A DNA stretch of 11,288 nt from assembly GCA_900554275.1 (NCBI GenBank), contig USGS01000055.1, forward strand, positions 1-11,288, written 5' to 3'. A model generated the notes under the pieces. The model was not told where the DNA came from and did not search any database. It was given only the letters and a program-made list of their open reading frames with translations. The position numbers were made by a program, and so were the translations under genes. Shown in pieces: positions 1 through 5,450 of this stretch (its first letter is position 1; each line of letters starts with the position of its first letter). The stretch is from an uncultured Eubacteriales bacterium (GTDB lineage Bacteria > Bacillota > Clostridia > Oscillospirales > Oscillospiraceae).

Positions 1-75
<75 letters not shown>

Positions 76-82
76 CACAACG

Positions 83-121
83 ATGAGGGATCGGGAGTGT
101 CCCGATCCCTCATTCGCTTTT
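83..121 (+). terminator. Terminator-like hairpin between tRNA-His and tRNA-Gln
   Basis: A perfect 14-bp inverted repeat, ATGAGGGATCGGGA at 83-96 and its complement at 100-113, closes a 3-nt loop (GTG). It is followed by TTCGCTTTT, a weak T-tract. It sits 8 nt after the tRNA-His CCA and 14 nt before tRNA-Gln. It could end tRNA-His transcription or act as a processing or stability element in a polycistronic tRNA transcript. The weak T-run makes full termination uncertain. Confidence 0.6.
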
Positions 122-127
122 CCACAC

Positions 128-202
128 AGGGGTGTCGCCAAGTGGTAAGGCAAGGGACTTTGACTCCCTCATCCGCTGGTTCGAGTCCAGCCATCCCTGC
201 CA
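128..202 (+). tRNA. tRNA-Gln (anticodon TTG)
   Basis: The acceptor stem AGGGGTG (128-134) pairs with CATCCCT (192-198), with one G-T wobble. The anticodon stem AGGGA/TCCCT (153-157/165-169) holds loop CTTTGAC with anticodon TTG at 160-162. The T-loop is TTCGAGT, the discriminator is G199, and CCA is encoded at 200-202. The sequence closely follows the standard bacterial tRNA-Gln pattern. No clear promoter of its own was seen in the short gap before it. Confidence 0.96.
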
Positions 203-241
203 GTACAGTATAGGGCCAGCCCCTTTGATATAACTGCATAC

Positions 242-317
242 GCTTCGTTAGCTCAGTAGGTAGAGCACCTGCCTTTTAAGCAGGGTGTCCGGGGTTCGAA
301 TCCCCGACGAGGCACCA
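242..317 (+). tRNA. tRNA-Lys (anticodon TTT)
   Basis: The acceptor stem GCTTCGT (242-248) pairs with ACGAGGC (307-313), including a T-G wobble. The anticodon stem CCTGC/GCAGG encloses loop CTTTTAA with anticodon TTT. The T-loop TTCGAAT, discriminator A314 and encoded CCA at 315-317 complete a 76-nt tRNA. The 39-nt gap from tRNA-Gln holds no recognisable gene or strong promoter. The 3' end of this tRNA forms part of the downstream hairpin stem. Confidence 0.97.
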
Positions 318-353
318 AAAGAGAGCCACCCAAAGGGTGGCTCTCTTTTGGTG
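313..353 (+). terminator. 19-bp perfect hairpin overlapping the tRNA-Lys 3' end
   Basis: Positions 313-331 are perfectly complementary to 335-353 around a 3-nt AAA loop. The core AAAAGAGAGCCACCC/GGGTGGCTCTCTTTT is typical of a rho-independent terminator. The outer 5 bp include the last tRNA base pair position, the discriminator and CCA (313-317). The T-run lies inside the right arm, so release could occur once the inner stem has formed. It probably ends the tRNA cluster transcript. Confidence 0.75.
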
Positions 354-356
354 CTG

Positions 357-381
357 CTGATTTTTGCTCCGCAAAAATCAG
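357..381. repeat. 11-bp inverted repeat (second of three tandem hairpins)
   Basis: CTGATTTTTGC (357-367) is perfectly complementary to GCAAAAATCAG (371-381) around loop TCC. It lies between the tRNA-Lys terminator hairpin and the GC-rich hairpin at 380-404. It shares two bases with the latter, so the two probably compete slightly. On the minus strand its T-rich arm provides the T-run that follows the GC hairpin, which suggests that both together terminate the minus-strand gene ending at 404. Confidence 0.6.
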
Positions 382-404
382 GGCCGCCGACGGCGGCCCT
401 TTTT
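380..404. terminator. Bidirectional intrinsic terminator
   Basis: AGGGCCGCC (380-388) pairs perfectly with GGCGGCCCT (392-400) around loop GAC and is followed by TTTT on the plus strand. On the minus strand the same hairpin comes directly after the TGA of the zinc-ribbon gene and is followed by TGATTTTTGC. It can therefore back up tRNA-cluster termination from the left and end the minus gene from the right. Confidence 0.75.
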
Positions 405-835
405 CAGCTTTTCCTGTGTATCTCGTTGCCGCAGCGGGGGCAGGTGATAACGATGCGGCCCTTCCCCTTCGGCACACGGCACACCGCGCCGCACTGGGGG
501 CAGGTAAAGTAGCGATGGTTCTTATCCATCCGCTGCTGCTGGTTTCCGGCGATGCGGCGGCTGATGGGATACCAGACCTTCGCCATAAAGCGGGCGTTTT
601 CCGCCCGGCGCTTTTCCAGATTGCGGGAAAACATACGGTACAGCGCCAGGAACACGATAACGGTGGACACGAAGCCCACAATGCTGTATGCCGCAGGCTG
701 CTTGTCCCGCAAGAATATGTTGATGATGTCCAGCAGCAGCGCCGCCCAGATCATGGTCAGGCAGAGGCGATCCACGCCGTTGCGGCCATACATGAAGCGC
801 GACAGCGCGTTGCCGATGCGTTGGAAGAAGTTCAT
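404..835 (-). CDS. Small two-helix membrane protein with C-terminal zinc ribbon
   Basis: This 143-aa protein is of unknown function. Two hydrophobic helices are visible at about residues 24-42 and 50-68, followed by a basic, probably cytosolic linker (RNLEKRRAENARF). A C-terminal zinc ribbon follows, with C112-x2-C115-x3-C119 and C132-x2-C135. The CR-VPKGKG-x4-CPRCG pattern recalls short zinc ribbons found in many uncharacterised Clostridia membrane proteins, sometimes thought to bind nucleic acid or protein; that role is family inference only. The start ATG (833-835) has a weak upstream GCGGGG rather than a strong Shine-Dalgarno sequence. The gene stands alone, divergent from rpe, with a candidate promoter at 883-911 and the bidirectional terminator directly after its stop. 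I do not recognise a specific gene name. Confidence 0.8.
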   Translation of the reverse strand: MNFFQRIGNALSRFMYGRNGVDRLCLTMIWAALLLDIINIFLRDKQPAAYSIVGFVSTVIVFLALYRMFSRNLEKRRAENARFMAKVWYPISRRIAGNQQQRMDKNHRYFTCPQCGAVCRVPKGKGRIVITCPRCGNEIHRKS

Positions 836-882
836 AAAAACAAAGCCCCGCTTCCCGGAAATTACTCTAACACTAACAAGAT

Positions 883-911
883 ATTTTACAGGAAAAGTCA
901 GAAAAGGTAAA
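883..911 (-). promoter_or_regulatory. Candidate promoter of the zinc-ribbon gene
   Basis: On the minus strand, TTTACC (906-911) is separated by 17 bp from TAAAAT (883-888), giving 4/6 and 5/6 matches to the sigma-A consensus with ideal spacing. The predicted start site lies about 40 nt upstream of the ATG at 835. No better candidate was found in this intergenic stretch. Confidence 0.4.
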
Positions 912-966
912 GGGCTTTTGCGGAAAATTCACAAAATGGACAAAATTTCACCGCCTCACCCCGCTG

Positions 967-995
967 TTGCAATAGGCCGCGGAGTTTGGTATAAT
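967..995 (+). promoter_or_regulatory. Strong sigma-A promoter with extended -10 for the rpe operon
   Basis: TTGCAA (967-972, 4/6) lies exactly 17 bp upstream of a perfect TATAAT (990-995). The bases just before the -10 are TGG, giving the TGn extended -10 motif. Transcription should begin around 1002-1003, leaving a leader of roughly 150 nt before the rpe ATG. This is the only strong plus-strand promoter seen before the six-gene run ending at 5411, so it probably drives the whole operon. Confidence 0.8.
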
Positions 996-1025
996 ATCTC
1001 AGATATAGTGCTGCCGCCGTTTTGA

Positions 1026-1135
1026 CAGGCGAGAGGCGGCGCAGTGTAGACGGAACGCGGGCTGCCGGTATATGCTGCCGCGCCCCTCTCCCCTGCCGTT
1101 ATCATTCTATGAGCGCTGCGCCGTGCCGGTGCAGC
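1026..1135 (+). promoter_or_regulatory. Structured 5' leader of rpe
   Basis: The segment 1026-1042 (CAGGCGAGAGGCGGCGC) can pair with 1080-1095 (GCGCCCCTCTCCCCTG), forming a 15-bp stem broken only by one mismatch and one bulged C. A second hairpin, GCTGCGCCG-TGC-CGGTGCAGC at 1115-1135 (9 bp with one G-T, 3-nt loop), ends one base before the Shine-Dalgarno region. An alternative pairing of CTGCCGCC just upstream (about 1011-1018) with GGCGGC at 1035-1040 would compete with the long stem. No known riboswitch family was recognised. A GC-rich genome forms stems easily, so a regulatory role is only a suggestion. Confidence 0.4.
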
Positions 1136-1136
1136 C

Positions 1137-1147
1137 AGGAAAGGAAG
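1137..1147 (+). promoter_or_regulatory. Ribosome binding site that sets the rpe start
   Basis: The purine-rich AGGAAAGGAAG at 1137-1147 ends 6 nt before ATG 1154. This supports ATG 1154 as the start, because the frame stays open upstream to a TTG at 1022 that lacks any comparable site and lies in the structured leader. Confidence 0.75.
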
Positions 1148-1153
1148 ACCTCC

Positions 1154-1798
1154 ATGATCAAGATCGCACCCTCTATTCTGTCCGCCGATTTCGCCTATCT
1201 GGGCCGGGACATTGAGAAGATCGCCAGCGCCGACTACGTCCATGTGGACGTGATGGACGGGCTGTTCGTGCCGAATATCTCCATCGGCATCCCGGTGGTG
1301 AAGTGCATCAGACCCACCACGGCCCTGCCGCTGGACGTGCATCTGATGATCGACCGCCCGGTGCGGTACGTGGACCAGTTCTGCGACGCGGGCGCGGACA
1401 TCGTGACGTGTCACGTGGAGGCGGACACAGAGGAGAATATTCATGCGGCCATCCGCAATATCCACGCCAAGGGCAGGAGGGCCGGCGTGGTGGTGAAGCC
1501 CAGGACCCCCGCCAGCGCCGTGCTGCCCTTCATCGACGAGGTAGAGCTGATTTTGGTGATGACCGTTGAGCCGGGGTTCGGCGGGCAGAAGTTCATGGCG
1601 GACATGATGCCCAAGGTGCAGACCATCCGGGGCTATATCGACGCCATGAACCCCGCCTGCGAGCTGGAGGTGGACGGCGGCGTGGACGGGCAGACCTGTA
1701 AGCTGTGCATCGCCGCCGGGGCAAACGTACTGGTGGCGGGCAGCGCCGTATATAAGGCGGAGGACATTCCCGCCCGTATCGCTGAGCTGAGAGGATAA
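1154..1798 (+). CDS. rpe: Ribulose-phosphate 3-epimerase
   Basis: This 214-aa cytosolic TIM-barrel enzyme interconverts D-ribulose 5-phosphate and D-xylulose 5-phosphate in the pentose phosphate pathway. Family signatures are clear. The N-terminal IAPSILSADF contains the substrate-loop Ser. HVDVMDG(x)FVPN supplies metal ligands H30 and D32 and catalytic D35, and H63 lies in DVHLMI. VMTVEPGFGGQKF forms the phosphate-side loop at about 136-148. EVDGGV carries D174, the second catalytic and metal residue, and GANVLVAGSAVY is the C-terminal phosphate-binding segment. Length matches the usual 210-225 aa. ATG 1154 was chosen over upstream in-frame codons because homologues begin at this MIKIAPS-type start and a good ribosome binding site precedes it. 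It is the first gene of a six-gene operon, with recR starting 6 bp after its stop. Confidence 0.97.
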   Translation: MIKIAPSILSADFAYLGRDIEKIASADYVHVDVMDGLFVPNISIGIPVVKCIRPTTALPLDVHLMIDRPVRYVDQFCDAGADIVTCHVEADTEENIHAAIRNIHAKGRRAGVVVKPRTPASAVLPFIDEVELILVMTVEPGFGGQKFMADMMPKVQTIRGYIDAMNPACELEVDGGVDGQTCKLCIAAGANVLVAGSAVYKAEDIPARIAELRG

Positions 1799-1804
1799 AG
1801 ACGT

Positions 1805-2404
1805 ATGGAGTATTTTCCCGCACCGCTGGAAAAATTAGTGGAGCAGTTCGCCAAGCTGCCGGGCGTGGGCTATAAGTCCGCCCAGCGGCTGGCATTTCAT
1901 GTGCTGAGCCTGCCGGAGCAGGAGGCTCAGGAATTTGCCGACGCCATCACCGAGGCCAAGCGCAGTGTGACGCTGTGCCCCGTGTGTCAGAACCTGACCG
2001 CCGGGGGGCTGTGCCCCATCTGCGCCGATGGGAAGCGGGATGAGGCCACCATCTGCGTGGTAGCCGATCCCCGGGACGTGATCGCCATCGAGCGCAGCCG
2101 GGAGTATCGTGGGCGGTATCATGTGCTGCACGGCGTGCTGTCGCCCATGAACCACGTCGGGCCGGACGACCTGCACATCAGGTCGCTGCTGGACCGGGTG
2201 GCCCAGGGCGGCATCAGGGAGGTCATCATGGCCACCAACCCGGACACGGAGGGCGAGGCCACGGCGCTGTATCTGGCCCGGCTTTTGAAGCCCTTCGGCA
2301 CAAAGGTGACGCGGCTGGCCTACGGCATCCCCGTGGGCGGCCATTTGGAATTTGCCGACGACGCCACGCTGATGCGGGCGCTGGAAGGGCGGCGGGAGCT
2401 ATGA
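1805..2404 (+). CDS. recR: Recombination protein RecR
   Basis: This 199-aa protein acts with RecO (and RecF) to load RecA at single-strand gaps during recombinational repair. The domain order matches the family: a helix-hairpin-helix near residues 16-28 (LPGVGYKSAQR), a zinc finger with C58-x2-C61 and C70-x2-C73, and a Toprim domain from about 81 with VADPRD and the ATNPDTEGEATA motif. The conserved tail GIPVGGHLEFADDATL is at 174-189. Length is the family norm of about 198-200 aa. AGAGG lies about 10 nt before ATG 1805. The stop TGA overlaps the apbE ATG in an ATGA junction, which implies translational coupling. In many Firmicutes recR follows dnaX and yaaK; here it follows rpe instead, and no dnaX is present in the window. 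Confidence 0.97.
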   Translation: MEYFPAPLEKLVEQFAKLPGVGYKSAQRLAFHVLSLPEQEAQEFADAITEAKRSVTLCPVCQNLTAGGLCPICADGKRDEATICVVADPRDVIAIERSREYRGRYHVLHGVLSPMNHVGPDDLHIRSLLDRVAQGGIREVIMATNPDTEGEATALYLARLLKPFGTKVTRLAYGIPVGGHLEFADDATLMRALEGRREL

Positions 2405-3429
2405 GAAGGTTTGCCTGTCTGCTGCTGGCTGTCCTGCTGGCGCTGTCGCTGTGCGGCTGCGGCGGGACGCAGGAGTCCCGGCTGGATCTGTTCGCCATGA
2501 ACACCTACATGGTCATCACCGCCGAGGGCGGCGACACCGAGGAAGCGGTAAAGTCGGTATCCCGGGAGATCAGCCGATTGGAGAACGCCCTGAGCCGCAC
2601 CATTGACACCAGCAGCGTCAGCCGCCTGAACACCGAGGGCAGTGCCGTGCTGGACGAGGATACATCATCGCTGCTGGCGGCGGCGCTGACGTACAGCGGG
2701 GAAACGGGCGGCGCGTTCGATGTGACCATCGCGCCGCTGGTGGCGCTGTGGGGCATCACGTCCGACGACCCACAAGTGCCGTCACAGGCGGAGATCGACG
2801 CGCTGCTGCCGCTGGTGGGCAGTGAGCACATCCACCTGGACGGGCGGGAGGCCACGCTGGACGAGGACTGCGCCGTCGACCTGGGCGGCATCGCCAAGGG
2901 GTACGCCTCCGACAGGGCGGCGGAGCTTCTCACCAACGGCGGCACGGAGCGCGCCTGCGCCAATCTGGGCGGCAACGTGTATGTATACAGCCAGTCGGGC
3001 CGCGATGCATGGAACGTGGCCATTCAAGACCCTAAAGGAAAGGACGACTATGTGTGCATCCTGTCGCTGACGGACCACTTTGTGGTCACCTCCGGCGGCT
3101 ACCAGCGGTATTTCACCGCGCCGGACGGCACGGTGTATCAGCACATCCTCGACCCCAAGACCGGGTATCCCGTGCAGGGCGACCTGCTCAGCGCGTCCGT
3201 TATCCTGCCCCGCGGCGGCGATGCGCTGGCCGGGACCCGGGCGGACGCCTACTCCACGGCGCTGTACGTCATGGGCGAGCACGACGCGGTGGACTTTTGG
3301 CGCGCACACAGGGACTTTGACATGGTGCTGGTGACAACGGACGGACGGGTGGTCTACACCCCCGGCCTTGCCTCGGTGTTCCATGAAGCGGAGGGCGTAA
3401 GCTATGTCTGTGAGCAGCTGGCAGACTGA
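2401..3429 (+). CDS. apbE: FAD:protein FMN transferase lipoprotein (ApbE family)
   Basis: The family moves FMN from FAD onto a Ser/Thr of extracytosolic redox proteins, using Mg2+. The 342-aa sequence opens with a lipoprotein signal (basic start, hydrophobic core, LCGC lipobox), so Cys20 is the likely lipid anchor and the enzyme should sit on the outer face of the membrane. ApbE motifs visible include MNTYMVI near 33-39, GGAFDVTIAPLVALWG (103-118), DLGGIAKGYASD (160-171), NLGGNVYV, SGGYQRYF, HILDPKTGYP (248-257) and the metal motif AD(282)AYST(286)AL. It is complete, with normal length. It overlaps recR by 4 bp upstream and the NusG-II gene by 26 bp downstream, so it is tightly coupled. No target protein with an obvious [ST]GA[ST] flavinylation motif is encoded in the window. 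Confidence 0.96.
   Translation: MRRFACLLLAVLLALSLCGCGGTQESRLDLFAMNTYMVITAEGGDTEEAVKSVSREISRLENALSRTIDTSSVSRLNTEGSAVLDEDTSSLLAAALTYSGETGGAFDVTIAPLVALWGITSDDPQVPSQAEIDALLPLVGSEHIHLDGREATLDEDCAVDLGGIAKGYASDRAAELLTNGGTERACANLGGNVYVYSQSGRDAWNVAIQDPKGKDDYVCILSLTDHFVVTSGGYQRYFTAPDGTVYQHILDPKTGYPVQGDLLSASVILPRGGDALAGTRADAYSTALYVMGEHDAVDFWRAHRDFDMVLVTTDGRVVYTPGLASVFHEAEGVSYVCEQLAD
3390..3395 (+). promoter_or_regulatory. Ribosome binding site inside apbE for the NusG-II gene
   Basis: GGAGGG at 3390-3395 lies within the apbE coding region, 8 nt before ATG 3404. Its strength and spacing decide the NusG-II start and accept the 26-bp overlap with apbE. Confidence 0.75.
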
Positions 3430-3817
3430 GACAAAATTCAACCGCCGTGACGCGCTGGTGGCGCTGGCGGTGGCGCTTTTAGCGGCGGCGACGGCGCTGC
3501 TGTTCTACCTGCCCAGGACTCAAAGCGGCCAGCTGACCGCCGTCATCACCCAGCACGGTCAGGTGGTGCGCCGCGTGGCGGTGTCGGGCCTTGATAAAGA
3601 GCAGGCGATCGAGCTGGACGACGGCACGTACCACCTCACCGTCCGCGTCGGCGGTGACGGCGCATACGTGTCCGACAGCGATTGCCCCACCCAGGACTGC
3701 GTCCACACGGGACATATCCACCGGGCAGGACAGTCCATCGTATGCCTGCCGGCCCAGGTGGTGGTGTACCTGGAGGGTACGCCCGCCGCCGGTGCGCCGG
3801 ATGTGATCGTGGGGTGA
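3404..3817 (+). CDS. NusG domain II-containing membrane protein
   Basis: This 137-aa protein is not the transcription factor NusG. It is a small extracytosolic protein of the NusG domain II (DUF1312-like) family. One N-terminal membrane segment spans about residues 16-37 after a basic RR, followed by a beta-rich outer domain. The diagnostic block is C94-PTQD-C99-V-x-TG-x-I then GQSIVC114LPAQVVVYLEG, with three Cys that could hold a disulfide or metal. In many Firmicutes such proteins sit beside ApbE and a Gx-type membrane protein in flavin-based electron-transfer loci. As I recall, Listeria EetA belongs to this family, but that equivalence is from memory. The start is fixed by the GGAGGG site within apbE. 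The next gene begins 4 bp after the stop. A role as membrane partner in extracytosolic redox is inference from context. Confidence 0.88.
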   Translation: MSVSSWQTETKFNRRDALVALAVALLAAATALLFYLPRTQSGQLTAVITQHGQVVRRVAVSGLDKEQAIELDDGTYHLTVRVGGDGAYVSDSDCPTQDCVHTGHIHRAGQSIVCLPAQVVVYLEGTPAAGAPDVIVG

Positions 3818-3821
3818 GGCC

Positions 3822-4331
3822 GTGAAGTGGACGACGAAGAACATGGCGCTATGCGCCGTGCTGGCGGCGCTGGCACTGGGCCTGAGCACGCTGGAGAACC
3901 TGTTCCCGGTGACGGCCGTTGTGCCCGTGCCGGGGGTAAAGCTGGGACTGGCCAACATCGTGACGGTGTTCGCCCTGTACCGGCTGGGCGCGCCGGAGGC
4001 GCTGGCCATCCTGCTGGTGCGCTGCGCGCTGGGCGGACTGTTCGCCGGGAACGTGTCGGCGCTGCTGTTCAGCACGCTGGGCGGCCTGTGCGCTATGGGT
4101 GTGATGATCCTGCTGCGGCGCTGGCGGAGGCTGTCGGTGTACGGCGTGTCCATCGGCGGCGCGGCGGCCCATAACATAGGACAGATGGCGGCGGCGGTGA
4201 TCACCTTGGGCAGCACCATGGTGCTGGGCTATCTGCCGTTTTTGCTGGCGTTGTCCCTGTTTACCGGGACGCTGACTGGGTTCGTGACGGCGCTGCTGCT
4301 GCGGGCCACGGCGCATATCCGATTTCGATGA
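3822..4331 (+). CDS. Gx transporter family / HepS-like integral membrane protein
   Basis: This very hydrophobic 169-aa protein has about five predicted membrane helices. Family-typical blocks are LSTLENLFP (21-29), VPGVKLGLANI (36-46) and GGAAAHNIGQ (112-121). The family is often annotated as heptaprenyl diphosphate synthase component I or Gx transporter and resembles the substrate-binding S-components of ECF importers. Listeria EetB is, from memory, a relative. It probably partners the preceding NusG-II protein. A quinone, isoprenoid or flavin ligand is possible but not shown by the sequence. A GTG start at 3822 with GGGGTGAGG just upstream is preferred; ATG 3843 is an alternative that would remove 7 residues. 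The next gene starts 15 bp later in the same operon. Confidence 0.85.
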   Translation: MKWTTKNMALCAVLAALALGLSTLENLFPVTAVVPVPGVKLGLANIVTVFALYRLGAPEALAILLVRCALGGLFAGNVSALLFSTLGGLCAMGVMILLRRWRRLSVYGVSIGGAAAHNIGQMAAAVITLGSTMVLGYLPFLLALSLFTGTLTGFVTALLLRATAHIRFR

Positions 4332-4346
4332 GAGGGTGGTTTTGGT

Positions 4347-5411
4347 ATGGACAAGAAGGATCAGATCATTTTGCAGCAGCTGGACGTGATCCGCTCCATG
4401 ACGGAAAACAGCATGAAGCGGATGAACAGCGACTTTTGGGGCACGCCCTTTGAAAACGTGGGAAAAGAGCCTGTGACCCCCGCCGCCTCTGCCGCACCCG
4501 GCAAGGGCGAGGAAAAGAAGAACACGCCCCCCACCGCCACGGCCAAGCCCGGCGACGGAAAGCCCGCCGAGGAGGAGCTGCCGCCGCCGGAGAAGATGGA
4601 GGACCTGATGGCGGAGCTGGACAGCTATATCGGGCTGGGCGCGGTGAAGGAGGAGGTCCACAACCTCATCAACATGGTGCAGGTCTACAAGCTGCGCCGG
4701 GAGCACGACCTGCCCACCACCGATATGTCCCTGCACATGGTGTTCACCGGCAACCCCGGCACGGGCAAGACCATGATGGCCCGGATGATGGCCCGCATCT
4801 ACCGCAGCCTGGGCATTCTCTCCAAGGGGCAGCTGGTGGAGGTGGACCGCAGCGGCCTGGTGGCCGGGTATGTGGGGCAGACGGCCCTGAAGACCCAAAA
4901 GGTCATTGAGAAGGCCATGGGCGGCGTGCTGTTCGTGGACGAGGCCTACGCCCTCAACGGCAAGTCGGAGAATGACTTCGGCCAGGAGGCCATCGACACG
5001 CTGCTGAAGGCCATGGAGGACCACCGGGACGACCTTGTGGTGATCGTGGCGGGCTACACCGACCTGATGGACAAGTTCATCCACTCCAACCCGGGACTGG
5101 AGAGCCGGTTCAACCGCTTCCTGCTGTTCGAGGACTACTCGCTGGACGAGCTGATGGCCATCTTCAAGATGCGCTGCGGCAAGGGCTACACCCTGTCCCC
5201 GGAGGCCGAGCCGCTGGTGCGGGACTACATCGCCGAGGAGAGCGCCGATGGCGACGGCTTCGGCAACGCACGGGGCGTGCGGAATATCTTTGAGCATATC
5301 CTGGTGGCACAGAACAACCGGCTGGCCAAGATGGAGAGCGTCACCCGGGAGGACCTGATGACGCTGCTGCCGGAGGACGTGATGCACGCCCGGGGGCAGA
5401 TCGACGAATAA
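4347..5411 (+). CDS. AAA+ ATPase, CbxX/CfxQ (SpoVK-like) family
   Basis: This 354-aa cytosolic ATPase has a single AAA+ module. Residues 1-41 are a short helical N-terminus, and 42-82 are a Pro/Ala/Lys-rich flexible linker. ELDSYIGLGAVKEEV (90-104) begins the AAA domain as in CbxX/CfxQ proteins. Walker A is GNPGTGKT (135-142), the pore loop is GYVGQT (174-179), Walker B is VLFVDEAYAL (194-203), sensor 1 lies in VVIVAGYTD (231-239), the arginine finger is in LESRFNR (R254), and the sensor-2 region is FGNARGVRN (305-313). All catalytic residues are present, so it should be an active remodelling ATPase, but its substrate is unknown. Relatives act as Rubisco activases or as the sporulation protein SpoVK. 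It is the last gene of the rpe operon and ends 8 bp before a strong terminator. Confidence 0.92.
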   Translation: MDKKDQIILQQLDVIRSMTENSMKRMNSDFWGTPFENVGKEPVTPAASAAPGKGEEKKNTPPTATAKPGDGKPAEEELPPPEKMEDLMAELDSYIGLGAVKEEVHNLINMVQVYKLRREHDLPTTDMSLHMVFTGNPGTGKTMMARMMARIYRSLGILSKGQLVEVDRSGLVAGYVGQTALKTQKVIEKAMGGVLFVDEAYALNGKSENDFGQEAIDTLLKAMEDHRDDLVVIVAGYTDLMDKFIHSNPGLESRFNRFLLFEDYSLDELMAIFKMRCGKGYTLSPEAEPLVRDYIAEESADGDGFGNARGVRNIFEHILVAQNNRLAKMESVTREDLMTLLPEDVMHARGQIDE

Positions 5412-5418
5412 GGACACA

Positions 5419-5447
5419 AAAAAGAACCGCCGGAGGCGGTTCTTTTT
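5419..5447. terminator. Bidirectional terminator between convergent operons
   Basis: AAAAAGAACCGCC (5419-5431) is perfectly complementary to GGCGGTTCTTTTT (5435-5447) around loop GGA. This gives a GC-rich stem with A-tract and T-tract on either side, so it works in both directions. It lies between the stop of the AAA+ gene and the stop of the minus-strand regulator gene at 5451, and should end both operons. Confidence 0.92.
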
Positions 5448-5450
5448 CGT

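Larger units (their letters stand above)
836..1153. other. Divergent intergenic region between the zinc-ribbon gene and rpe
   Basis: This stretch of about 318 bp holds no convincing gene. From left to right it contains the 5' region of the minus gene, its candidate promoter (883-911), three AAAAT blocks at 9-bp spacing (924, 933, 942), the strong rpe promoter (967-995) and the long structured rpe leader (about 1003-1153). The open frame that runs through the leader in phase with rpe is explained in the rejected list. Confidence 0.7.

Noticed and set aside
242..404. Integration site of a mobile element at the tRNA-Lys 3' end
   Set aside because: No integrase, no direct repeat of the tRNA 3' end and no foreign-looking genes follow. 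The repeated sequence there is inverted and fits terminator hairpins.
253..681. Minus-strand open frame overlapping tRNA-Lys and the terminator hairpins
   Set aside because: It runs through a tRNA gene and three hairpins and overlaps the zinc-ribbon gene in another frame. Its end is simply translated tRNA sequence.
1022..1153. In-frame upstream extension of rpe starting at TTG 1022
   Set aside because: The extra 44 residues are Arg/Cys/Pro-rich and unlike any Rpe N-terminus. There is no ribosome site before TTG, the region folds into stems, and ATG 1154 has a good Shine-Dalgarno sequence.
1003..1153. T-box or known riboswitch in the rpe leader
   Set aside because: I looked for the T-box sequence, an anticodon-like specifier layout and common riboswitch cores and saw none. 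Only generic stems can be supported.
3849..5417. Long open frame (about 522 codons) on the minus strand opposite the Gx and AAA+ genes
   Set aside because: Its product is His/Gln/Arg/Val-rich with no recognisable motif, and it lies exactly opposite two clearly conserved genes. This is typical of antisense shadows in GC-rich DNA.
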